Part shown: piece by piece, positions 38,643 to 51,089 of the stretch
Numbering within the stretch: the first letter of the stretch is position 1
Layout: every line of letters begins with the position of its first letter
Assembly (NCBI RefSeq): GCF_051014685.1
Contig: NW_027478528.1
Span: forward strand, 744,001 to 808,000
Reading direction: 5' to 3'
Length of the DNA: 64,000 nt
Source of the DNA: Ptiloglossa arizonensis
Lineage: Eukaryota > Arthropoda > Insecta > Hymenoptera > Colletidae
Program-made: the position numbers and the translations under genes
Notes under the pieces: model-generated
Told to the model about the DNA's origin: nothing
Database searches by the model: none
What the model saw: the letters and a program-made list of their open reading frames with translations, nothing else

Positions 38643-40607
38643 CAACAGGAATTTTTGGGTTAGGTCAATCCGTTCGCGAGATATGGGAGTTTGAAGCCAA
38701 GAAATGGTTGAGAAGGCAAAAAATTTTTCGCAATTCTGCTGCTCCAAACGCTTAACCAGAATGACCTAGGGAAAAAATACACATACCGTTGTAATCGGGC
38801 GAGTTTCTACTTTCAGATGCAATGGGAATTTTTGGGTTATGTCAGTCCGTTCACGAGATATGGGACTTTGAAGCCAAGAAATGGTTGAGAAGGCAAAACA
38901 TTTTTCGCAATTCTGCTGCTCCAAACGCTTAACCAGAATGGCCTAGTGAAAAAATACGCATATCGTTGTAATCGGGCGAGTTTCTACTTTCAGACGCAGC
39001 AGGAATTTTTGGGTTTGGTCAATCCGTTCGCGAGATATGGGTGTTTGAAGCTAAGAAATGGTTGAGAAGACAACAAATTTTTCGCACTTCTGCTGCTCCA
39101 AACGCTTAACCAGAAAGGGCTAGGGAAAAAATACACACACCGTTGTAATCGGGCGAGTGTCTACTTTCAGATGCAACAGGAATTTTTGGGTTAGGTCAAT
39201 CCGTTCGCGAGATATGGGAGTTTGAAGCTAAGAAATGGTTGAGAAGACAACAAATTTTTCGCAATTCTGCTGCTCCAAACGCTTAACCAGAATGGCCTAG
39301 GGAAAAAATACACATACCGTTGTAATCGGGCGAGTTTCTAGTTTCAGATGCAACAGGAATTTTTGGGTTGGGTCAATCCGTTCGCGAGATATGGGAGTTT
39401 GAATCCAAGAAATGGTTGAGAAGGCTTACAATTTTTCGCAATTCTGCTGATCCAAACGCTTAACCAGAATGGCCTAGGGGAAAAATACACATACCGCTGT
39501 AGTCGGGCGAGTTTCTGCTTTCAGATGCAATAGGAATTTTTGGGTTAGGTCAATCCGTTCGCGAGATATGGCAGTTTGAAGCCAAGAAATGGTTGAGAAG
39601 GCAAAAAATTTTTCGCAATTCTGCTGCTCCAAACGCTTGACCAGAAAGGCCTAGGGAAAAAATACACATACCGTTGTAATCGGGCGAGTTTCTACTTTCA
39701 GATGCAATAGGAATTTTTGGGTTAGGTCAGTCCGTACGCGAGATATGGGAGTTTGAAGACAAGAAATGGTTGAGAAGGCAACAAATTTTTCGCAATTCTG
39801 CTGCTCCAAACGCTTAACCAGAATGGTCTAGGGAAAAAATACACATACCGTTGTAATCGGGCGAGTTTCGACTTTCAGACGCAACAGGAATTTTTGGGTT
39901 AGGTCAATCCGTTCGCGAGATATGGGACCTTGAAACTAAGAAATGGTTGACAAGACAACAAATTTTTCGCACTTCTGCTGCTCCAATCGCTTAACCAGAA
40001 TGGCCTAGGGGAAAAATACACGTACCGTTGTAATCGGGCGAGTTTCTACTTTCAGATGCAATAGGAATTTTTGGGTTTGGTCAATCCGTTCGCGAGATAT
40101 TGGAGTTTGAAGCTAAGAAATGGTTGAGAAGACAACAAATTTTTCGCAATTCTGCTGCTCCTAACGCTTAACCAGAATGGCCTAGGGAAAAAATACACAT
40201 ACCATTGTATTCGGGCGAGTTCCTACTTTCAGTTACAATAGGAATTTTTGGGTCAGGTCAATCCGTTCGCGAGATATGGGACTTTGAAGCTAAGAAATGG
40301 TTGACAAGACAACAAATTTTTCGCACTTCTGCTGCTCCAATCTCTTAACCAGAATGGCCTAGGGGAAAAATACACGTACCGTTGTAATCGGGCGAGTTTC
40401 TACTTTCAAATGCAATAGGAATTTTTGGGTTGGGTCAATCCGTTCGCGAGATATGGGAGTTTGAAGCCAAGAAATGGTTGAGAAGGCAAAAAATTTTTCG
40501 CAATTCTGCTGCACCAAACGCTTAACCAGAATGGCCCAGGGAAAAAATACACATACCGTTGTAATCGGGCGAGTTTCTACTCTCAGATGCAACAGGAATT
40601 TTTGTTA
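38643..40607 (+). repeat. Second copy of the 29.4-31.2 kb segment plus tail
   Basis: It follows 29440-31168 at 9,203 bp, with small differences such as GATGCAATGGG near 38817 and TATGTCAGTCC near 38838. The tail after 40371 has CTTTCAAATGC, CTGCACC and a 2-bp deletion, TTTTTGTTAGATC, near 40598. The tail recurs in both copies of the 1,591-bp repeat, with the deletion near 45728 and 47319. Confidence 0.82.
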
Positions 40608-41863
40608 GATCAATCCGTTCGCGAGATATGGGAGTTTGAAGCCAAGAAATGGTTGAGAAGGCAAAAAATGTTTCGCAATTCTGCTGCTCCAAACGCTTAA
40701 CCAGAATGGCCTATGGAGAAAATACACATACAGCTGTAATCGGGCGAGTTTCTACTTTCAGAGGCAACAGGATTTTTTGGGTTAGGTCAATCCGTTCGCG
40801 AGATATGGGAGTTTGAAGCCAAGAAATGGTTAAAGAAGGCAAAAATTTTTTCGCAATTCTGTTGCTCCAAACGCTTAACCAGAATGGGCTAGGGAAAAAA
40901 TACACATACCGCTGTTGTCGAGCGAGTTTCTACTTTCAGATGCAATAGGAATTTTTGGGTTAGGTCAATCCGTTCGCGAGATATGGTAGTTTGAAGCAAT
41001 GAAATGGTTGAGAAGGCAAAAAATTTCTCGCAATTCTGCTGATCCAAACGCTTAACCAGGATGGCCTAGGGAAAAAATACACATACCGCTGTAGTCGAGC
41101 GAGTTTCTACTTTCAGATGCAATCGGAATTTTTGGGTTAGGTCAATCCGTTCGCGATATATGGCAGTTTGAAGCCAAGAAATGGTTGAGAAGGCAAAAAA
41201 TTTTTCGCAATTCTGCTCTTCCAAACGCTTAACCAGAATGGCCAAGGGAAAAAATAAACATACCGCTGTAGTCGAGCGAGTTTCTACTTTCAGATGCAAT
41301 AGGAATTTTTGGGTTAGGTCAATCCGTTCGCGAGATATGGCAGATTGAAGCCAAGAAATGGTTGATAAGGCAAAAAATTTTTCGCAATTCTGCTGCTCCA
41401 AACGCTTAACCAGAATGGCCTAGGGAAAAAATACACATACCGTTGTAATCGGGCGAGTTTCTACTTTCAGATGCAATAGGAATTTTTGGGTTAGGTCAAG
41501 CCGTTCGCGAGATATGGGAGTTTGAAGCTAAGAAATGGTTGAGAAGACAACAAATTTTTCGCACTTCTGCTACTCCAAACGCTTAACCAGAATGGCCTAG
41601 GGAAAAAATACACGTACCGTTGTAATCGGGCGAGTTTCTACTTTCAGGTGCAATAGGAAATTTTGGGTTAGGTCAATCCGTTCGCGAGATATGGCAGTTT
41701 GAAGCCAAGAAATGGTTGAGAAGGCAAAAAATTTTTCGCAATTCTGCTTCTCCAAACGCTTAACCAGAATGACCTAGTGAAAAAATACGCATATTGTTGT
41801 AATCGGGCGAGTTTCTACTTTCAGACGCAGCAGGAATATTTGGGTTTGGTCAATCCGTTCGCG
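40608..41863 (+). repeat. 1.26-kb segment shared with ~35300-36555 and ~22029-23284
   Basis: CATACAGCTG, GAGGCAACAGG, CTGTTGCTCC, the GCTGTTGTCG join, GATGCAATCGG, GCTCTTCC and GCTTCTCC follow at 5,308 bp (30 monomers) from the 35.3-kb copy. One change, GCGATATATGG near 41154, is private to this copy. Satellite only. Confidence 0.8.
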
Positions 41864-43138
41864 AGGTATGGGACTCTGAAGCTAAGAAATGGTTGAGAAG
41901 ACAACAAATTTTTCGCAATTCTGCTGATCCAAACGCTTAACCAGAATGGCCTAGGGAAAAAATACACACACCGCTGTAGTCGGGCGAGTTTCTACTTTCA
42001 GATGCTATAGGAATTTTTGGGTTAGGTCAATCCGTTCGCGAGATATGGCAGTTTGAAGCCAAGAAATGGTTGAGAAGGCAAAAAATTTTTCGCAATTCTG
42101 CTGCTCCAAACGCTTAACCAGAATGGCCTATGGAGAAAATACACATACCGTTGTAATCGGGCGAGTTTCTACTTTCAGGTGCAATAGGAATTTTTGGGTT
42201 AGGTCAATCCGTTCGCGAGATATGGTAGTTTGAAGCCATGAAATGGTTGAGAAGGCAAAAAATTTTTCGCAATTCTGCTGACCCAAACGCTTAACCAGGA
42301 TGGCCTAGGGAAAAAATACACATACCGCTGTAGTCGAGCGAGTTTCTACTTTCAGATGCAATCGGAATTTTTGGGTTAGGTCAATCCGTTCGCGAGATAT
42401 GGCAGTTTGAAGCCAATAAATGGTTGAGAAGGCAAAAAATTTTTCGCAATTCTGCTGTTCCAAACGCTTAACCAGAATGGCCAAGGGAAAAAATAAACAT
42501 ACCGCTGTAGTCGAGCGAGTTTCTACTTTCAGATGCAATAGGAATTTTTGGGTTAGGTCAATCCGTTCGCGAGATATGGCAGATTGAAGCCAAGAAATGG
42601 TTGATAAGGCAAAAAATTTTTCGCAATTCTGCTGCTCCAAACGCTTAACCAGAATGGCCTAGGGAAAAAATACACATACCGTTGTAATCGGGCGAGTTTC
42701 TACTTTCAGACGCAGCAGGAATATTTGGGTTAGGTCAATCCGTTCGCGTGATATGGGAGTTTGAAGCCAAGAAATGGTTGAGAAGGAATACAATTTTTCG
42801 CAATTCTGCTGATCCAAACGCTTAACCAGAATGGCCAAGGGAAAAAATAAACATACCGCTGTAGTCGAGCGAGATTCTACTTTCAGTTGCAATAGGAATT
42901 TTTGGGTTAGGTCAATCCGTTCGCGAGATATGGCAGATTGAAGCCAAGAAATGGTTGATAAGGCAAAAAATTTTTCGCAATTCTGCTGCTCCAAACGCTT
43001 AACCAGAATGGCCTAGGGAAAAAATACACATACCGTTGTAATCGGGCGAGTTTCTACTTTCAGACGCAGCAGGAATATTTGGGTTAGGTCAATCCGTTCG
43101 CGAGATATGGGAGTCTGAAGCTAAGAAATGGTTGAGAA
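41864..43138 (+). repeat. Second-set monomers with dimer block
   Basis: Includes GATGCTATAGG near 42001, CTATGGAGAAAATAC near 42128, GATGCAATCGG near 42355 and the GCGTGATATGG dimer near 42746. From about 42460 it parallels 24.77 and 37.69 kb. A sequence of the form TTCAGTTGCAATAGG near 42883 and GCGAGATTC near 42871 are private changes. Confidence 0.75.
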
Positions 43139-44159
43139 CACAATAAATTTTTCGCAATTCTGCTGCTCCAAACGCTTAACCAGAATGGGCTAGGGAAAAA
43201 ATACACATACCGTTGTAATCGGGCGAGTTTCTACTTTCAGATGCAACAGGAATTTTTGGGTTAGGTCATCCGTTCGCGAGATATGGGAGTTTGAAGCCAA
43301 GAAATGGTAGAGAAAGCAAAAAATTTTTCACAATTCTACTGCTCCAAACGCTTAACCAGAATGGCCTATGGAAAAAATACACATACCGCTGTAATCGGGC
43401 GAGTTTCTACTTTCAGGTGCAATAGGAATTTTTGGGTTGGGTCAATCCGTCGCGAGATATGGGAGTTTCAAACCAAGAAATGGTTGAGAAGGCAAAAAAT
43501 TTTTCGCAATTCTGCTGCTCCAAACGCTTAACCAGAATGGCCTATGGAGAAAATACACATACGGCTGTAATCGGGCGAGTTTCTACTTTCAGACGCAACA
43601 GGAATTTTTGGGTTAGGTCAATCCGTTCGCGAGATATGGGAGTTTGAAGCCAAGAAATGGTTGAGAAGGCAAAAAATTTTTCGCAATTCTGCTGCTCCAA
43701 ACGCTTAACCAGAATGACCTAGGGAAAAAATACACATACCGTTGTAATCGGGCGAGTTTCTACTTTCAGATGCAATAGGAATTTTTGGGTTATGTCAATC
43801 CGTTCACGAGATATGGGACTTTGAAGCCAAGAAATGGTTGAGAAGGCAAAACATTTTTCGCAATTCTGCTGCTCCAAACGCTTAACCAGAATGGCCTAGT
43901 GAAAAAATACGCATATCGTTGTAATCGGGCGAGTTTCTACTTTCAGACGCAGCAGGAATTTTTGGGTTTGGTCAATCCGTTCGCGAGATATGGGTGTTTG
44001 AAGCTAAGAAATGGTTGAGAAGACAACAAATTTTTCGCACTTCTGCTGCTCCAAACGCTTAACCAGAAAGGGCTAGGGAAAAAATACACACACCGTTGTA
44101 ATCGGGCGAGTGTCTACTTTCAGATGCAACAGGAATTTTTGGGTTAGGTCAATCCGTTC
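43139..44159 (+). repeat. Return of third set, one-monomer state, then copy of 38.48-39.2 kb
   Basis: Between GGGCTAGGG at 43187 and GGCCTATGG at 43363 there is one monomer, carrying GTCATCCG near 43266 and GAGAAAGC near 43310. After that the order matches 38413 onward at 4,953 bp (28 monomers), including GGGTTATGTC, TTCACGAG and GGGTGTTTG at 43992. Confidence 0.8.
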
Positions 44160-47100
44160 GCGAGATATGGGAGTTTGAAGCTAAGAAATGGTTGAGAAGA
44201 CAACAAATTTTTCGCACTTCTGCTGCTCCAAACGCTTAACCAGAATGGCCTAGGGAAAAAATACACATACCGTTGTAATCGGGCGAGTTTCTAGTTTCAA
44301 ATGCAACAGGAATTTTTGGGTTGGGTCAATCCGTTCGCGAGATATGGGAGTTTGAATCCAAGAAATGGTTGAGAAGGCAACAAATTTTTCGCAATTCTGC
44401 TGCTCCAAACGCTTAACCAGAATGGTCTAGGGAAAAAATACACATACCGTTGTAATCGGGCGAGTTTCGACTTTCAGACGCAACAGGAATTTTTGGGTTA
44501 TGTCAATCCGTTCACGAGATATGGGACTTTGAAGCCAAGAAATGGTTGAGAAGGCAAAACATTTTTCGCAATTCTGCTGCTCCAAACGCTTAACCAGAAT
44601 GGCCTAGTGAAAAAATACGCATATCGTTGTAATCGGGCGAGTTTCTACTTTCAGACGCAGCAGGAATTTTTGGGTTTGGTCAATCCGTTCGCGAGATATG
44701 GGTGTTTGAAGCTAAGAAATGGTTGAGAAGACAATAAATTTTTCGCACATCTGCTGCTCCAATCGCTTAACCAGAATGGCCTAAGGGAAAAATACACGTA
44801 CCATTGTAATCGGGCGATTTTCTACTTTCAGATGCAATAGGAATTTTTGGGTTAGGTCAGTCCGTACGCGAGATATGGGAGTTTGAAGACAAGAAATGGT
44901 TGAGAAGGCAACAAATTTTTCGCAATTCTGCTGCTCCAAACGCTTAACCAGAATGGTCTAGGGAAAAAATACACATACCGTTGTAATCGGGCGAGTTTCG
45001 ACTTTCAGACGCAACAGGAATTTTTGGGTTAGGTCAATCCGTTCGCGAGATATGGGACCTTGAAACTAAGAAATGGTTGACAAGACAACAAATTTTTCGC
45101 ACTTCTGCTGCTCCAATCGCTTAACCAGAATGGCCTAGGGGAAAAATACACGTACCGTTGTAATCGGGCGAGTTTCTACTTTCAGATGCAATAGGAATTT
45201 TTGGGTTTGGTCAATCCGTTCGCGAGATATTGGAGTTTGAAGCTAAGAAATGGTTGAGAAGACAACAAATTTTTCGCAATTCTGCTGCTCCTAACGCTTA
45301 ACCAGAATGGCCTAGGGAAAAAATACACATACCATTGTATTCGGGCGAGTTCCTACTTTCAGTTACAATAGGAATTTTTGGGTCAGGTCAATCCGTTCGC
45401 GAGATATGGGACTTTGAAGCTAAGAAATGGTTGACAAGACAACAAATTTTTCGCACTTCTGCTGCTCCAATCTCTTAACCAGAATGGCCTAGGGGAAAAA
45501 TACACGTACCGTTGTAATCGGGCGAGTTTCTACTTTCAAATGCAATAGGAATTTTTGGGTTGGGTCAATCCGTTCGCGAGATATGGGAGTTTGAAGCCAA
45601 GAAATGGTTGAGAAGGCAAAAAATTTTTCGCAATTCTGCTGCACCAAACGCTTAACCAGAATGGCCCAGGGAAAAAATACACATACCGTTGTAATCGGGC
45701 GAGTTTCTACTCTCAGATGCAACAGGAATTTTTGTTAGATCAATCCGTTCGCGAGATGTTGGAGTTTGAAGCTAAGAAATGGTTGAGAAGACAACAAATT
45801 TTTCGCACTTCTGCTGCTCCAAACGCTTAACCAGAATGGCCTAGGGAAAAAATACACATACCGTTGTAATCGGGCGAGTTTCTAGTTTCAGATGCAACAG
45901 GAATTTTTGGGTTGGGTCAATCCGTTCGCGAGATATGGGAGTTTGAATCCAAGAAATGGTTGAGAAGGCAACAAATTTTTCGCAATTCTGCTGCTCCAAA
46001 CGCTTAACCAGAATGGTCTAGGGAAAAAATACACATACCGTTGTAATCGGGCGAGTTTCGACTTTCAGACGCAACAGGAATTTTTGGGTTATGTCAATCC
46101 GTTCACGAGATATGGGACTTTGAAGCCAAGAAATGGTTGAGAAGGCAAAACATTTTTCGCAATTCTGCTGCTCCAAACGCTTAACCAGAATGGCCTAGTG
46201 AAAAAATACGCATATCGTTGTAATCGGGCGAGTTTCTACTTTCAGACGCAGCAGGAATTTTTGGGTTTGGTCAATCCGTTCGCGAGATATGGGTGTTTGA
46301 AGCTAAGAAATGGTTGAGAAGACAATAAATTTTTCGCACATCTGCTGCTCCAATCGCTTAACCAGAATGGCCTAAGGGAAAAATACACGTACCATTGTAA
46401 TCGGGCGAGTTTCTACTTTCAGATGCAATAGGAATTTTTGGGTTAGGTCAGTCCGTACGCGAGATATGGGAGTTTGAAGACAAGAAATGGTTGAGAAGGC
46501 AACAAATTTTTCGCAATTCTGCTGCTCCAAACGCTTAACCAGAATGGTCTAGGGAAAAAATACACATACCGTTGTAATCGGGCGAGTTTCGACTTTCAGA
46601 CGCAACAGGAATTTTTGGGTTAGGTCAATCCGTTCGCGAGATATGGGACCTTGAAACTAAGAAATGGTTGACAAGACAACAAATTTTTCGCACTTCTGCT
46701 GCTCCAATCGCTTAACCAGAATGGCCTAGGGGAAAAATACACGTACCGTTGTAATCGGGCGAGTTTCTACTTTCAGATGCAATAGGAATTTTTGGGTTTG
46801 GTCAATCCGTTCGCGAGATATTGGAGTTTGAAGCTAAGAAATGGTTGAGAAGACAACAAATTTTTCGCAATTCTGCTGCTCCTAACGCTTAACCAGAATG
46901 GCCTAGGGAAAAAATACACATACCATTGTATTCGGGCGAGTTCCTACTTTCAGTTACAATAGGAATTTTTGGGTCAGGTCAATCCGTTCGCGAGATATGG
47001 GACTTTGAAGCTAAGAAATGGTTGACAAGACAACAAATTTTTCGCACTTCTGCTGCTCCAATCTCTTAACCAGAATGGCCTAGGGGAAAAATACACGTAC

Positions 47101-47428
47101 CGTTGTAATCGGGCGAGTTTCTACTTTCAAATGCAATAGGAATTTTTGGGTTGGGTCAATCCGTTCGCGAGATATGGGAGTTTGAAGCCAAGAAATGGTT
47201 GAGAAGGCAAAAAATTTTTCGCAATTCTGCTGCACCAAACGCTTAACCAGAATGGCCCAGGGAAAAAATACACATACCGTTGTAATCGGGCGAGTTTCTA
47301 CTCTCAGATGCAACAGGAATTTTTGTTAGATCAATCCGTTCGCGAGATGTTGGAGTTTGAAGCTAAGAAATGGTTGAGAAGACAACAAATTTTTCGCACT
47401 TCTGCTGCTCCAAACGCTTAACCAGAAT
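44160..47428 (+). repeat. 9-mer HOR, period 1,591 bp, ~2.05 copies, nearly identical
   Basis: GTTTCTAGTTTC near 44287 and 45878, GACAATAAAT near 44731 and 46322, GCGCACATCTG-type CACATCTG near 44746 and 46337, CCTAAGGG near 44780 and 46371, TCAGTCC at 44857 and 46448, CCAATCTCTT at 45467 and 47058, and the 2-bp deletion TTTTTGTTAGATC near 45728 and 47319 are 1,591 bp apart. I noticed only two or three differences over 1.6 kb (CAAATGC/CAGATGC near 44299, GGCGATTTT/GGCGAGTTT near 44813). GAGATGTTGG near 45755 and 47346 marks the junction. Confidence 0.92.
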
Positions 47429-47979
47429 GGGCTAGGGAAAAAATACACATACCGTTGTAATCGGACGAGTGTCTACTTTCAGATGCAACAGGAATTTTTG
47501 GGTTAGGTCAATCCGTTCGCGAGATATGGGAGTTTGAAGGTAAGAAATGGTTGAGAAGACAACAAATTTTTCGCACTTCTGCTGCTCCAAACGCTTAACC
47601 AGAATGGGCTAGGGGAAAAATACGCATACCGTTGTAATCGGGCGAGTTTCTACTTTCAGACTCAGCAGGAATTTTTGGGTTTGGTCAATCCGTTCGCGAG
47701 ATATGGGACCTTGAAGCTAAGAAATGGTTGAGAAGACAACAAATTTTTCGCAATTCTGCTGCTCCAAACGCTTAACCAGAATGACCTAGGGAAAAAATAC
47801 TCATACCGTTGTAATCGGGCGAGTTTCTACTTTCACACGCAACAGGAATTATTGGGTTAGGTCAATCCGTTCACGAGATATGGGACTTTGAAGCCAAGAA
47901 ATGGTTGAGAAGGCAAAACATTTTTCGCAATTCTGCTGCTCCAAACGCTTAACCAGAATGGCATAGTGAAAAAATACGC
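47429..47979 (+). repeat. Entry into fourth monomer set
   Basis: Three monomers with GGACGAGTGTC near 47463, AAGGTAAGAAATGG near 47538 and GACTCAGCAGG near 47669. The GACTCAGCAGG variant is typical of the rest of the window and absent to the left. Satellite only. Confidence 0.75.
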
Positions 47980-48705
47980 ATATCGTTGTAATCGGGCGAG
48001 TTTCTACTTTCAGACGCAGCAGGAATTTTTGGGTTTGGTCAATCCGTTCGCGAGATATGGGAGTTTGAAGCCAAGAAATGGTTAAAGAAGGCAAAAATTT
48101 TTTCGCAATTCTGCTACTCCAAACGCTTAACCAGAATGGCCTAGGGAAAAAATACAAATACCGTTGTAATCGGGCGAGTTTCTACATTCAGATGCAATAG
48201 GAATTTTTGGGTTAGGTCAATCCTTTCGCGAGATATGGGAGTTTGAAGACACGAACTGGTTGAGAAGGCAAAACATTTTTCGTAATTCTGCTGCTCCAAA
48301 CGCTTAACCAGAATGGCCTAGTGAAAAAACACGCCTATCGTTGTAATCGGGCGAGTTTCTACTTTCAGACGCAGCAGGAATTTTTGGGTTTGGTCAATCC
48401 GTTCGCGAGATATGGGAGTTTGAAGCCAAGAAATGGTTAAAGAAGGCAAAAATTTTTTCGCAATTCTGCTACTCCAAACGCTTAACCAGAATGGCCTAGG
48501 GAAAAAATACAAATACCGTTGTAATCGGGCGAGTTTCTACATTCAGATGCAATAGGAATTTTTGGGTTAGGTCAATCCTTTCGCGAGATATGGGAGTTTG
48601 AAGACACGAACTGGTTGAGAAGGCAAAACATTTTTCGCAATTCTGCTGCTCCAAACGCTTAACCAGAATGGCCTAGTGAAAAAACACGCCTATCGTTGTA
48701 ATCGA
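47980..48705 (+). repeat. 2-mer HOR, period 355 bp, 2 copies
   Basis: GAAGACACGAACTGG at 48245 recurs at 48600, and AAAAAACACGCCTATCG near 48323 recurs near 48678; ATACAAATACCG and TCTACATTCAG also repeat. The only difference noticed is CGTAATTC against CGCAATTC. It ends near 48705, where GGGCGAG gives way to GAGCGAG. Confidence 0.88.
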
Positions 48706-49261
48706 GCGAGTTTCTACTTTCAGACGGAGCAGGAATATTTGGGTTTGGTCAATCCGTTCGCGAGATATGGGACTTTGAAGCTAAGAAATGGTTGAGAAGA
48801 CAACAAATTTTTCGCAATTCTGCTGCTCCAAACGCGTAACCAGAATGGGCTAGGGAAAAAATACGCATATCGTTGTTATCGGGCGAGTTTCTACTTTCAG
48901 ATGCAACAGGAATTTTTGGGATAGGTCATCCGTTCGCGAGATTTGGGAGCTTGAAGCTAAGAAATGGTTGAGGAGACAACAAATTTTTCGCAATTCTGCT
49001 GCTCCAAACGCTTAACCAGAATGGGCTGGGGAAAAAATACACATACCGTTGTAATCGGGCGAGTTTCTACTTTCAGACTCAGCCGGAATATTGGGGTTTG
49101 GTCAATCCGTTCGCGAGATATGGGACTTTGAAGCTAAGAAATGGTTGAGCAGACAACAAATTTTTCGCAATTCTGCTGCTCCAAACGCTTAACCAGAATG
49201 GGCTAGGGAAAAAATACACATACCGTTGTAATCGGGCGAGTTTCTACTTTCACACGCAACA
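48706..49261 (+). repeat. Three diverse monomers
   Basis: Private changes include GACGGAGCAGG near 48724, CGCGTAACC near 48834, GTTATCGGG near 48875, GGGATAGGTCATCCG near 48918, GATTTGGGAGC near 48940, AGCCGGAATATTGGGG near 49081 and GAGCAGAC near 49147. The density of private variants suggests little recent homogenisation here. Confidence 0.75.
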
Positions 49262-49985
49262 GGAATTTTTGGGTTAGGTCAATCCGTTCGCGAGATATGG
49301 CAGATTGAAGCCAAGAAATGGTTGATAAGGCAAAAAATTTTTCGCAATTCTGCTGCTCCAAACGCTTAACCAGAATGGCCTAGGGAAAAAATACACATAC
49401 AGTTGTAATCGGGCGAGTTTCTACTTTCAGGTGCAATAGGAATTTTTGGGTTAGGTCAATCCGTTCGCGAGATATGGCGGTTTGAAGCCAAGAAATGGTT
49501 GAGAAGGGAAAAAATTTTTCGCAATTCTGCTGCTCCAAACGCTTAACCAGAAAGGTCTAAGGAGAAAATACACATACCGTTGTAATCGGGCGAGTTTCTA
49601 CTTTCAGATGCAGTAGGAATTTTTGGGTTAGATCAATCCGTTCGCGAGATATGGCAGATTGAAGCCAAGAAATGGTTGATAAGGCAAAAAATTTTTCGCA
49701 ATTCTGCTGCTCCAAACGCTTAACCATAATGGCCTAGGGAAAAATACACATACCGTTGTAATCGGGCGAGTTTCTACTTTCAGGTGCAATAGGAATTTTT
49801 GGGTTAGGTCAATCCGTTCGCGAGATATGGCGGTTTGAAGCCAAGAAATGGTTGAGAAGGGAAAAAATTTTTCGCAATTCTGCTGCTCCAAACGCTTAAC
49901 CAGAATGGTCTAAGGAGAAAATATACATACCGTTGTAATCGGGCGAGTTTCTACTATCAGATGCAGTAGGAATTTTTGGGTTATG
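49262..49985 (+). repeat. 2-mer HOR, period 353-354 bp, 2 copies
   Basis: GTTGATAAGG at 49321 and 49675, TGGCGGTTTG at 49475 and 49828, and GGTCTAAGGAGAAAATA near 49554 and 49907 recur. The second copy has one A fewer in the A-run near 49740. The pair (GTTGATAAGG, then TGGCGG) is reused in the terminal repeats at 52.7, 53.9, 58.5, 61.7, 62.7 and 63.8 kb. Confidence 0.85.
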
Positions 49986-50620
49986 TCAATCTGTTCGCGA
50001 GATATGGGAGTTTGAAGCCAAGAAATGGTTGAGAAGGCAAAACATTTTTCGCAATTCTGCTGCTCCAAACGCTTAACCAGAATGGCCTAGTGAATAAATA
50101 CGCATATCGTTGTAATCGGGCGAGTTTCTACTTTCAGACGCAGCAGGAATTTTTGGGTTTGGTCAATCCGTTTGCGAGATATGGGAGTTTGAAGCTAAGA
50201 AATGGTTGAGAAGACAACAAATTTTTCGCACTTCTGCTGCTCCAAACGCTTAACCAGAATGGCCTAGGGAAAAAAAACACATACCGTTGTAATCGGGCGA
50301 GTTTCTACTTTCAGATGCAACAGGAATTTTTGGGTTAGGTCAATCCGTTCGCGAGATATGGGAGTTTGAAACTAAGAAATGGTTGAGAAGACAACAAATT
50401 TTTCGCACTTCTGCTGCTCCAAACGCTTAACCAGAATGGGCTAGGGAAAAAATACGCATACCGTTGTAATCCGGCGAGTTTCTACTTTCAGATGCAATAG
50501 AAATTTTTTGGTTAGGTCAATCCGTTCGCGAGATATGGGAGTTTGAAGCCAAGAAATGGTTGAGAAGGCAAAACATTTTTCGCAATTCTGCTGCTCCAAA
50601 CGCTTAACCAGAATGGCCTA
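49986..50620 (+). repeat. Fourth-set monomers, no short period
   Basis: Contains GTGAATAAATACGC near 50091, GTTTGCGAG near 50171, AAAAAAACACATACC near 50274 and GATGCAATAGAAATTTTTTGG near 50490. The order partly resembles 54.07-54.6 kb. Satellite only. Confidence 0.7.
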
Positions 50621-51089
50621 GTGAAAAAATACGCATATTGTTGTAATCGGGCGAGTTTCTACTTTCAGACGCAGCAGGAATATTTGGGTTTGGTCAATCC
50701 GTTCGCGAGATATGGGACTTTGAAGCTAAGAAATGGTTGGTAAGACAACAAATTTTTCGCAATTCTGCTGCTCCAAACGCTTAACCAGAATGGGCTAGGG
50801 AAAAAATACGCATATCGTTGTACTCGGGCGCGTTTATACTTTCAGACGCAGCAGGAATATTTGGGTTTGGTCAATCCGTTCGCGAGGTATGGGACTCTGA
50901 AGCTAAGAAATGGTTGAGAAGACAACAAATTTTTCGCAATTCTGCTGCTCCAAACGGTTAACCAGAATGGGCTAGGGAAAAAATGCTCATACCGTTGTAA
51001 TCGGGCGAGTTTCTACTTTCACACGCAACAGGAATTTTTGGGTTAGGTCAATCCGTTCGCGAGATATGGGAGTTTGAAGCCAAGAAATG
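50621..51089 (+). repeat. ~0.47-kb segment duplicated at ~56454-56922
   Basis: The rare GGTTGGTAAGACAAC near 50736, GTACTCGGGCGCGTTTATAC near 50820, GCGAGGTATGGGACTCTG near 50882 and AAAATGCTCATACC near 50982 recur 5,833 bp (33 monomers) away. It diverges at 51090, where one copy reads GGTAGAGAAGG and the other GGTTAAGAAGGC. Confidence 0.82.
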
